A stretch of 5,182 nt of DNA, taken from NCBI GenBank assembly GCA_002426825.1, contig DINK01000022.1:11870-17051 (forward strand), given 5' to 3'. Shown here piece after piece: positions 1 through 5,182 of the stretch. Source of the DNA: Holosporaceae bacterium UBA5542. GTDB lineage: Bacteria > Pseudomonadota > Alphaproteobacteria > UBA7879 > UBA5542. Each line of letters begins with the position of its first letter. Position 1 is the stretch's first letter. Under the pieces are notes generated by a model. The model made no database searches and was not told the DNA's origin. It saw only the letters and a list, made by a program, of their open reading frames with translations. The position numbers were made by a program, and so were the translations under genes.

Positions 1-235
1 AGTTATGAAGGAATACGAAAAATATGCGCATTTTGCGGAAAAGGCAAAAGTTGAAACCGTTGCATCAGCAACACATTTTGGTGCGGCATATGAAGACGTA
101 AAAGAACGCGTGCCCTCTATTGAAAATGCAAAAAAATACTTAGATTGGGCACCTACAAAAACATTCAGAGAGATTATTAAAAATACCCTTGATTATCACC
201 TTATTCAAAACCCAGGAACCATAGAAAGTGACTAA
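1..235 (+). CDS. NAD-dependent epimerase/dehydratase, C-terminal end (ArnA decarboxylase-like), partial
   Basis: Only the last 77 or so codons are present. The frame is open through the left edge, so the ATG at position 5 is an internal methionine and not a start. The segment GAAYEDVKERVPSIENAKKY, followed by LDWAPT and a TLDYHL helix, matches the C-terminal substrate-binding part of extended short-chain dehydrogenases. It is especially close to the end of the UDP-glucuronic acid decarboxylase domain of ArnA as I recall it (GKGYQDVEHRKPSIRNA...LDWEP...TLDFFL). Such enzymes act in the cytoplasm on UDP-sugars for lipopolysaccharide or lipid A modification. The Rossmann fold, the GxxGxxG motif and the catalytic YxxxK lie outside the window, so the exact reaction cannot be settled. 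It could also be a UDP-xylose synthase or another NDP-sugar epimerase. The stop codon overlaps the start of the downstream transporter gene, indicating co-transcription. Confidence 0.8.
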   Translation, partial: VMKEYEKYAHFAEKAKVETVASATHFGAAYEDVKERVPSIENAKKYLDWAPTKTFREIIKNTLDYHLIQNPGTIESD

Positions 236-1133
236 AGGAATTCTGCCAACAGCACCTCAATCAAACAAACGTAAAGTTTATATGGGTGCCTTTTTCATGA
301 TCTTAACGATGATGATTTTTGCCATGGGTAACGCTTTTATCAAAGAAGTCGGCGAAGAAAACCATGTCATGCAGATTGTTTTCTTCCGCTGCTCATGGGT
401 TTTAATTTGTATTCTGGGCTTTCTTTTGGTCACCAAGAATATGCGCCTGATTCGCACAACACAGCTTAGGCTGCAAATCTTACGTGGCGTCATTGGTTTT
501 TTTAGCATGTACGCCATGTTTTATTCTTTTGATGCCTTGCCACTAACAGACAGCACTGTGCTTGTGTTTGCCTCCCCTTTGTTCATTACGGCTTTATCGT
601 ACCCACTTCTTAAAGAAAAAGTTGGTTTAAAAAGGTGGATTGCTGTTTTTATAGGTTTCTTCGGGGTTTTCATCATGGCACACCCCTCTGGGAAAGTAAC
701 ATCATTTGGTGTGATGGCCGGCCTTTCTTCTGCCTTTTTAGAAGCAATTATTGGCAACATGGCACGTATGTTGTCCAAAAAAGATCACCCCATTACAACA
801 GTGTTTTATCACACTTTGAGTATTTGGATTTTATCTATCTTTTTTGTGCCTTTTTGCTGGCAACCGATTCAGATGGAAAATCACATTTTCTTATTTATTC
901 TCGGCGCACTTGCGGCTGTGGGCCAAGTTTTCTTGGTAAAGGCATATAGCCTGGCCCCCGTATCTGTTATCGCCCCCCTTCTTTATACTTTAATCATTTG
1001 GACAAGTATTATTGGTTATTTCCGATGGGGCGAACGATTGGGCAAAGAAATGCTTTTAGGCGCACCATTTGTGATCGGCGCTGGCATTTATATCGTTTAT
1101 CAGGCATCTCAAAGAAACAAAGCTGTTTCTTAA
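228..1133 (+). CDS. EamA-family (DMT superfamily) transporter
   Basis: A 301-residue inner-membrane protein with about ten hydrophobic helices (roughly residues 19-38, 46-68, 85-101, 107-127, 136-151, 158-178, 189-210, 219-237, 243-264 and 275-292). This is the usual layout of two tandem EamA repeats (about 18-151 and 159-292). The segment around residues 99-154 (YSFDALPLTDSTVL, then PLLKEKVG, then a GFFGVFIMAHPSG helix) is typical of DMT permeases at the end of the first repeat, as is the SLAPVSVIAPLLY motif at 241-253. Known relatives export amino acids or import riboflavin, nucleotides or S-adenosylmethionine, so the substrate cannot be predicted from sequence. The start is GTG at 228, overlapping the upstream gene by 8 nt, with an AGGAA Shine-Dalgarno-like sequence about 10 nt upstream. 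An ATG at 282 (Met19) would still keep the whole first helix but lacks a clear ribosome binding site. Coupling to a sugar-nucleotide enzyme hints at, but does not prove, a sugar-related role. Confidence 0.9.
   Translation: MTKGILPTAPQSNKRKVYMGAFFMILTMMIFAMGNAFIKEVGEENHVMQIVFFRCSWVLICILGFLLVTKNMRLIRTTQLRLQILRGVIGFFSMYAMFYSFDALPLTDSTVLVFASPLFITALSYPLLKEKVGLKRWIAVFIGFFGVFIMAHPSGKVTSFGVMAGLSSAFLEAIIGNMARMLSKKDHPITTVFYHTLSIWILSIFFVPFCWQPIQMENHIFLFILGALAAVGQVFLVKAYSLAPVSVIAPLLYTLIIWTSIIGYFRWGERLGKEMLLGAPFVIGAGIYIVYQASQRNKAVS
1112..1131. terminator. Possible weak stem-loop between convergent genes
   Basis: AAGAAACA pairs with TGTTTCTT, giving an 8-bp stem with a 4-nt AAGC loop at the last codons of the EamA gene. 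The two convergent genes are separated by only 9 bp, so any terminator must lie within coding sequence. The stem is AT-rich and no proper U-tract follows it on either strand, so this is a weak candidate for an intrinsic terminator and may be chance. Confidence 0.2.
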
Positions 1134-1142
1134 GCAGTAAAA

Positions 1143-2402
1143 CTATTCCTCAACGGGAAAGCGCTTCATCAAATAAGATAATAAAATAAGCCCTGGTAGT
1201 GCCGCTGCACTTGCAATTAGGAAGAATGCAACCCAGTCAAATCGCTCTGCCAAAAATCCAGAAGTTGATTGTACAAACACCCGACCCACAGCCATGATTG
1301 CCGTAAACAATGCGTACTGTGTTGCCGTAAACTTAAGGTTACAAAGTCTTGAGAGATAAGCAACAAAAGCACTGGTCATGACCCCGCCTGAAAGATTTTC
1401 TGAGATAATAGTTCCGTAAAGGTAGGGCATCGAGTGTCCATGCAATGCCAACAAAATAAAGAAACCATTGGATATCACGTGGGAAATACCACCAACCATC
1501 AAAGTTTTCATAATACCAATACGTTTGGCGATCACACCCCCAAGCAGGCCTCCAACCACAACCATCCAGATACCAAATGTCTTAGTTACCATACCAATTT
1601 CCGTGCCTGTAAAACCCAGTTTTTGGTAAAAGACTGTTGCCATTTGCCCAATTAAATTATCTCCAAAACGATACAGCAGCACAAAAGCTAACACCCAGTA
1701 CCAACCAGGGCGGGTAATGAAGTCTAAAAATGGGTCAATAACCGTAGACTTTAAAGTCTTTGAAGAAAGATCTAGCTGCTTGGAAGAGGCTGGCTCTTTA
1801 CAGAACAATGTTGTCAGAATACCAATCCCCATAAAGAATCCCATAATAAGATACACGGTTTCCCAAGAATACGTATCTGATAATGAAAGTGCAACACCAC
1901 CAGAAATAATCATACCCAAGCGATAGCCAAAAACTTCGACACCCCCACCCGCAGCATACTCTGACGGGTCAAGAGATTCGATACGATAAGCATCAATTAA
2001 AATATCTTGTGTTGCAGAGAAAAAGGAAACACAAAGTGCAAATACCGCGGTTAGAAAGAGATTTTGTTCTGGTTGGCTGTGCCCCATCATAATGATAGAA
2101 AGCGCTAATAAAATTTGAACAGAAAGCAACCATCCACGCCGACGTCCCAATGCATTGGTCAAAAAAGGAAGCTTAAAACGGTCTAAAAAAGGGGCCCATA
2201 AAAATTTCCACACATAAGGCATGCCCACCAAAGCAAATAAACCAATTGTGCGCTTATCAATACCTACTTTTGAAAACCAGAAAGAAAGCGTAGATAGTGT
2301 CAAAAGTAATGGCAGTCCGCTTGAAAATCCAAAAAGAAGAATGATCAACAACCGCTTCTTAAAATAAATACTGAAACTGCTTAAGATATTTGCACTGCTC
2401 AT
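1143..2402 (-). CDS. ampG: AmpG-like muropeptide MFS permease
   Basis: A 419-residue major-facilitator inner-membrane protein with about twelve helices. AmpG imports GlcNAc-1,6-anhydroMurNAc muropeptides into the cytoplasm for peptidoglycan recycling, and in many bacteria it feeds the signal for beta-lactamase induction. Characteristic blocks are GFSSGLPLLLT (25-35), KFLWAPFLDRF (66-76), GRRRGWLLSVQILLA (86-100), ATQDILIDAYR (130-140), GYRLGMIISGG (159-169) and SENLSGGVMTSAFVAYLSRL (334-353). All correspond closely to remembered E. coli AmpG segments. E. coli AmpG is about 490 residues with extra helices, whereas this short 12-helix form resembles those of Rickettsiales-type bacteria. It is the last gene of a leftward operon and starts 2 nt after the stop of the glycosyltransferase gene, with a strong Shine-Dalgarno sequence. 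No ampD, nagZ or beta-lactamase gene is visible nearby. Import of another peptidoglycan fragment is possible, but the family assignment is firm. Confidence 0.92.
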   Translation of the reverse strand: MSSANILSSFSIYFKKRLLIILLFGFSSGLPLLLTLSTLSFWFSKVGIDKRTIGLFALVGMPYVWKFLWAPFLDRFKLPFLTNALGRRRGWLLSVQILLALSIIMMGHSQPEQNLFLTAVFALCVSFFSATQDILIDAYRIESLDPSEYAAGGGVEVFGYRLGMIISGGVALSLSDTYSWETVYLIMGFFMGIGILTTLFCKEPASSKQLDLSSKTLKSTVIDPFLDFITRPGWYWVLAFVLLYRFGDNLIGQMATVFYQKLGFTGTEIGMVTKTFGIWMVVVGGLLGGVIAKRIGIMKTLMVGGISHVISNGFFILLALHGHSMPYLYGTIISENLSGGVMTSAFVAYLSRLCNLKFTATQYALFTAIMAVGRVFVQSTSGFLAERFDWVAFFLIASAAALPGLILLSYLMKRFPVEE

Positions 2403-2404
2403 GT

Positions 2405-3826
2405 TTACTCCTTCTTAATATGGCCACACCAGTAAACCACATATTTGGGTACGGAAAAAATCTTTATAGTCGACCTTTTCCTGAAGCGAGACTCAAAATC
2501 AGGCAAATCACGTTTCAAAACATAGACATAGGCACTACAAGAATCCAACACGCTTTCGTTTAAAAACAAATGAGGGTGTTGCATTTTTTGCTGGCCATAC
2601 CACAAATCTCGACTTTCAGAATTAATAAGGGGTACAGTTCGGCCCAAGTAAAAGGGCAGAGAGGATAGTTCTTCAAATCTTTTATACAAGAAAACATTCT
2701 GCGTTAAATCAAGATATGCGATAGAATTTCTGACAGTAATTTCAGGTTCTTTATACTGGGCATAATAAACACCTCCCAAAAGAAGAAGGGCAGAAATAAC
2801 AACACCACCGACAAGTATCTTATACCCACCCTTTACACGTTCTAAAAGCAACCCAAACCATAGGGCAAGTGGCGGCATCCCCACAACCATGTAGTAGTTT
2901 GCCTTCGCGCGCGACAAAGAAAAAAAGAGTAAAAATGCAAAAAACCAACACAGCAAGAAACGTCCCAAAGATTGGTTGGCTAACCGAAACTGTCTTAAAA
3001 ATGGCCAAACAATTACCCAAGGAAGAAAATAAAGCACAAGACGCGGCACGTAATAGTAGACGGGCCCTGTATAATAGTCCTTTGGAATTCGCTGATCAAG
3101 AAACCGCATGACATGTTCATTTATAAAATAAAACCAAGAAAACCCCTGTTCTTGTTGTGCTGCCAACACATGCCAAGGCACCGTTACAAGAAAAAAAAGA
3201 GACAACGAGACGGGATTTAAAAGTTTAAAAATAAGCTTTAACTGCTTTTCTAAAAATAAGAACGCCAAAACGACAAGGCCAATAAGAACAAGTGAAACCA
3301 GCCCCTTAAACAGAACAGCCCCACCAAGAAAAAGTGCTGCAATATGAAGATAGAAGTTTTTCCTAAGGCTAAAGTATTTCCAAAAAAATAATAATGTTCC
3401 CGTTAAGAAAAAAGTCAGGCCAACATCAAAAAACACCATTCGTGAAAAAACAAAAAAACCCGCCGAGCTTGCCAATACAATGCCTGGAAAATAGGATGTT
3501 ATTCGATTGTTTTTCTCAAATTGGCACACTAAAAAACAAGTAATGGCACCCAGCGTTGCGGGCACGGCACGGGCAACCCAAATCGTCTTCCCAAAAATTT
3601 TAAAGCCAAAAGCAATAAGCCAATATAGAAGTGGTGGTTTTTCAATATAGGGAACCCCGTTTAAGTGAGGAATTGTCCAATTTCCACTTTCAACCATTTC
3701 CCAAGAAATTTGAGCATAAAGTCCTTCGTTATTATTAAGCAATCCATAGGAAGAAAGAAAAAAGTAAAAGAAAAAAATTAGAGAAAATAGAAAAAAAGGA
3801 AGTGTTGGTTTAAGTTTATTCAGCAT
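2405..3826 (-). CDS. ArnT/PMT-like membrane glycosyltransferase (GT-C fold, GT39/GT83 type)
   Basis: A 473-residue polytopic inner-membrane protein. Family members transfer a sugar from a polyprenyl-phosphate carrier to lipid A, another glycan or a protein on the periplasmic side. Evidence is the first periplasmic loop NNNEGLYAQ (31-39), followed by the conserved PHLNGVPYIEKPPLLYWL run (53-70). There is also an Asp in a later loop (RMVFFDVGLTFF, D134), an NEHVMRFLDQ segment (236-245), YYYVPRLVLYFLPW (257-270) and SRAKANYYMVVGMPPLAL (305-322). About ten or more helices fill residues 8-355, and a soluble C-terminal tail occupies about 356-473. ArnT proteins are usually around 550 residues, so this is a shorter relative. 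The Asp of the ArnT DExRYAE motif appears as Asn33 here, with Glu34 kept. The start overlaps the J-protein gene by 11 nt and has no good Shine-Dalgarno sequence, suggesting translational coupling. The acceptor and sugar are unknown. Confidence 0.88.
   Translation of the reverse strand: MLNKLKPTLPFFLFSLIFFFYFFLSSYGLLNNNEGLYAQISWEMVESGNWTIPHLNGVPYIEKPPLLYWLIAFGFKIFGKTIWVARAVPATLGAITCFLVCQFEKNNRITSYFPGIVLASSAGFFVFSRMVFFDVGLTFFLTGTLLFFWKYFSLRKNFYLHIAALFLGGAVLFKGLVSLVLIGLVVLAFLFLEKQLKLIFKLLNPVSLSLFFLVTVPWHVLAAQQEQGFSWFYFINEHVMRFLDQRIPKDYYTGPVYYYVPRLVLYFLPWVIVWPFLRQFRLANQSLGRFLLCWFFAFLLFFSLSRAKANYYMVVGMPPLALWFGLLLERVKGGYKILVGGVVISALLLLGGVYYAQYKEPEITVRNSIAYLDLTQNVFLYKRFEELSSLPFYLGRTVPLINSESRDLWYGQQKMQHPHLFLNESVLDSCSAYVYVLKRDLPDFESRFRKRSTIKIFSVPKYVVYWCGHIKKE
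2407..2413 (-). promoter_or_regulatory. Shine-Dalgarno sequence of ampG inside the upstream gene
   Basis: Reading the minus strand, AAGGAGT lies 4 nt before the ATG of ampG. It forms part of the final Lys-Glu codons and stop of the glycosyltransferase gene. It supports the ATG at 2402 as the ampG start and translation of the two genes from one message. Confidence 0.75.
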
Positions 3827-4382
3827 CTTTAATAAAGTTACTTAAAATTTTATAGGCAATGTTAATTTTTTTTAACTTTTCTTCCCGGTCTTTTTTGCCA
3901 TGGTGCAAATCGGGGTGATATTCTTTCACTGCTTGTTTATAGGTCTTTTTCAAATGACTCATTTCCACAGGTAATGATACCCCTAAAACTTTTGCCGCCC
4001 CGGCAATTTCACTCGGCCAAACTTCTTTTCGACCACGCTCCTCAAAATAATTTGAACGATCTTCAAAAACACAAAAGAAATCCCGAGCACTTTGAAAGTC
4101 TCTTGCATCACCACGAAAAGGCCACGTTGGCTTGCGCCAAATTGTATCCGCTTTGATTTCCGACTCTATCTCTTCTGCTGTCATATTTGCATAGTAGTTA
4201 AGGTTTTTATTGTATTCCTTAATATGATCTAAACACATATAGTTTATTTTTTTGGGGTTATTCAAATCCAGCAAAACACGATGCGTTCCAGATTCTTTGC
4301 ACCCTTTCGCACAGCATTGAGATATCTCATCTTTGCTTGATTTATAGTAAGAGAATGTATTTTCTTGTTTTTGTGTAGACAT
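3816..4382 (-). CDS. Small J-domain (DnaJ-like) protein with N-terminal Cys/His module
   Basis: A 188-residue, probably cytoplasmic protein with a C-terminal J domain (about 126-185). The J domain contains the signature HPD at 156-158 (VKEYHPDLHHG), preceded by the helix AAKVLGVS...LKKTYKQA and followed by KKINIAYKIL. J domains stimulate the ATPase of DnaK/Hsp70. There is no Gly/Phe region, central zinc finger or DnaJ C-terminal domain, so this is a specialised co-chaperone and not DnaJ itself. The N-terminus has Cys24, Cys28, Cys50 and His53 (C-x3-C...C-x2-H), a possible metal-binding site, then a linker with NYYANMTAEEIE and WRKPTWPF. This arrangement recalls a short alphaproteobacterial J-protein family whose client is not known to me. 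It is the first gene of the leftward operon. The ATG at 4382 has only a weak AAAGAA ribosome binding site, and a promoter lies about 40-65 nt upstream. Confidence 0.88.
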   Translation of the reverse strand: MSTQKQENTFSYYKSSKDEISQCCAKGCKESGTHRVLLDLNNPKKINYMCLDHIKEYNKNLNYYANMTAEEIESEIKADTIWRKPTWPFRGDARDFQSARDFFCVFEDRSNYFEERGRKEVWPSEIAGAAKVLGVSLPVEMSHLKKTYKQAVKEYHPDLHHGKKDREEKLKKINIAYKILSNFIKDAE

Positions 4383-4420
4383 GGGTTCTTTTTTTATACT
4401 AGAGTAGCACGATTTTCAAG

Positions 4421-4448
4421 ATGATAAACGTCTTCACATGACAGTCAA
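4421..4448 (-). promoter_or_regulatory. Predicted sigma70-like promoter for the J-protein operon
   Basis: On the minus strand, a TTGACT -35 box (4448-4443, five of six consensus bases) is followed after 16 bp by a TATCAT -10 box (4426-4421, five of six). Transcription would start near 4414, leaving a leader of about 30 nt before the ATG at 4382. A second, poorer pair (TTGAAA at 4419-4414, TATAAA at 4398-4393, 15-bp spacing) would give an almost leaderless message and is less likely. Confidence 0.5.
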
Positions 4449-4461
4449 AGGTATGTATCAT
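4433..4461 (+). promoter_or_regulatory. Predicted sigma70-like promoter for the TolC-family gene
   Basis: A TTCACA -35 box (4433-4438, five of six consensus bases) is followed after exactly 17 bp by a TATCAT -10 box (4456-4461, five of six). Transcription would start near 4468, giving a leader of about 29 nt that includes an AAGG ribosome binding site. Its -35 box lies inside the spacer of the opposing promoter, and the opposing -35 box lies inside its own spacer. Confidence 0.5.
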
Positions 4462-4496
4462 TATCTGTGAATTTTTCTATTAAGGCTCAAGTAATT

Positions 4497-5182
4497 ATGA
4501 AAAATATTATTAAGCTTATTTGTGGCACCCTTTTTATTGCTGTTCTTGCAAACATTGGTGATTCCTACTCTTCTTCCAAAAGGAAGGTAAGCATAAAAAA
4601 AGCACAAAAAGAAAGCATCCCCAGTTTGGATGCCCCAACAACCCAAGAAAAAATGGGACCGCTCCAAGACCAAGTTGTGGAAGATGTAAGTGCGGCCGAA
4701 CCTCATCCAACAGATCCCAAAGGCCAATTAGCGGAATCTACAGAGCCCATTGTTGAAGGTGTGGATGAAAAGACACCGGCCGAAGCCTTAGATACGCCCC
4801 ACCCTAAGACCGGGCCAGTTAAAGGAAATCTTATCTTATTAAAACATGCGCTAGAGGGTGCGTATAAGCAAAGTCCATTAATCACGGCCGAATACGCCGT
4901 TAAGGCTGCCCAAATGGATTTAAGTGGCGCAAAAAGAGATTGGCTGCCAAAAACATCTGCAAGTATTTCCTACACAGATACATCTGGCCATAGCGTCTTG
5001 AGTCGTGGTGTCACTTCGGCAGGTACACGCTCTGATTCGAACGCTAATACACGTTCGGGGTCAACAGAAGGCGCTTTAATTCTTCAACAAAACTTATACA
5101 GCGGTGGGGCCACCATGGCTAATATTCGCGCCCAAGAAAAAGCGCTTGAAGCAGCAATTGCAACATATGCAACAACGGCCCG
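4497..5182 (+). CDS. tolC: TolC-family outer-membrane efflux protein, N-terminal part (partial)
   Basis: About 228 codons are present before the right edge, with no in-frame stop. TolC-family proteins form trimeric outer-membrane channels with a periplasmic alpha-barrel and serve type I secretion or multidrug efflux. The protein begins with a signal peptide (MKNIIKLICGTLFIAVLA, likely cut after about Ala18). Next comes a polar, Pro/Glu/Asp/Thr-rich stretch (about 28-111), then the first TolC repeat from residue 112: LLKHALEGAYKQSPLI, an Ala-rich helix, and KRDWLPKTSASISY entering the first beta-strand. A Ser/Thr/Asn-rich segment probably forms the extracellular loop, and QQNLYSGGATMANIRAQEKA (about 197-216) matches the family's strand-to-helix motif. 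The ATG at 4497 is preceded by AAGG (4482-4485) and sits directly before the signal peptide. The usual TolC core starts soon after the signal peptide, so the roughly 85-residue spacer is unusual. Partner transporter genes are not in the window. Confidence 0.85.
   Translation, partial: MKNIIKLICGTLFIAVLANIGDSYSSSKRKVSIKKAQKESIPSLDAPTTQEKMGPLQDQVVEDVSAAEPHPTDPKGQLAESTEPIVEGVDEKTPAEALDTPHPKTGPVKGNLILLKHALEGAYKQSPLITAEYAVKAAQMDLSGAKRDWLPKTSASISYTDTSGHSVLSRGVTSAGTRSDSNANTRSGSTEGALILQQNLYSGGATMANIRAQEKALEAAIATYATTA

Larger units (their letters stand above)
4383..4496. other. Divergent intergenic region
   Basis: A 114-bp spacer between the divergently transcribed J-protein and TolC genes. It holds one sigma70-like promoter on each strand with interdigitated elements, listed separately. 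Short inverted repeats are also present: ATGATA at 4421-4426 with TATCAT at 4456-4461, and TTCACA at 4433-4438 with TGTGAA at 4466-4471. The repeats partly coincide with promoter elements and could be operator half-sites or chance. Confidence 0.6.

Noticed and set aside
278..949. Open reading frames overlapping the EamA gene in other frames (278-517 and 521-778 minus, 635-949 plus)
   Set aside because: They overlap a complete ten-helix transporter in other frames and show no recognisable motifs.
1434..1926. Plus-strand open reading frames inside ampG (1434-1655, 1717-1926)
   Set aside because: They are antisense to the strongly supported AmpG gene, and their low-complexity translations match nothing recognisable.
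2820..3111. Open reading frames on both strands inside the glycosyltransferase gene (2820-3020 minus, 2869-3111 plus)
   Set aside because: They are out-of-frame shadows of a well-supported 473-residue protein, with unnatural composition and no ribosome binding site or family motif.
3191..3198. Run of eight A (T on the coding strand) in the glycosyltransferase gene, with shorter runs near 3382 and 3771-3797, as possible phase-variation tracts
   Set aside because: The runs are short and are explained by Phe/Lys codons in an AT-rich membrane protein gene. The reading frame is intact, and nothing indicates slippage.
4393..4419. Alternative J-protein promoter TTGAAA with TATAAA
   Set aside because: The 15-bp spacing is poor and transcription would begin only a few bases before the start codon. 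The upstream TTGACT/TATCAT pair is better.
4461..4885. Two minus-strand open reading frames (4461-4727 and 4703-4885)
   Set aside because: They lie antisense to the TolC-family gene, which has a signal peptide, clear family motifs, a promoter and a ribosome binding site. The antisense products look like no recognisable protein.

Overview
The window suggests a fairly AT-rich alphaproteobacterium (GC roughly 40% by eye). The best clue is the small J-domain protein at 3816-4382. Its N-terminal Cys/His module and central WxxPTWP segment are, as I recall, typical of a short J-protein family found across Alphaproteobacteria. A short 12-helix form of AmpG, like those of Rickettsiales-type bacteria, fits a host-associated or Holosporales/Rickettsiales-like lineage, but this placement is inference. 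All genes concern the Gram-negative envelope or small-molecule transport, and coding density is very high.

Left part (1-1133, + strand): the 3' end of a sugar-nucleotide epimerase/decarboxylase whose C-terminus resembles the decarboxylase domain of ArnA. It overlaps by 8 nt a complete 10-helix EamA/DMT-family transporter that starts with GTG. The transporter converges on the next operon with only 9 bp between stop codons.

Middle part (1143-4382, - strand): a tightly packed three-gene unit transcribed leftward in the order J-domain protein, ArnT/PMT-like membrane glycosyltransferase, AmpG-like muropeptide permease. The first two genes overlap by 11 nt. The last two are 2 nt apart, with the ampG Shine-Dalgarno sequence lying inside the last codons of the glycosyltransferase.

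Right part (4383-5182): a 114-bp divergent intergenic region contains two good sigma70-like promoters on opposite strands whose elements interdigitate. One would serve the J-protein operon and the other a TolC-family outer-membrane efflux protein that runs off the right edge. The TolC protein has an unusual acidic, proline-rich stretch of about 85 residues between its signal peptide and the TolC core.

The genes plausibly serve envelope sugar modification (ArnA-like enzyme, ArnT-like transferase), peptidoglycan recycling (AmpG) and export (TolC). I see no mobile element, CRISPR array, RNA gene or clear new defence or biosynthetic system. The points most worth a second look are the interdigitated promoters, the extended TolC, the Asp-to-Asn change at the acidic motif of the glycosyltransferase, and the possible split aminoarabinose-type pathway.
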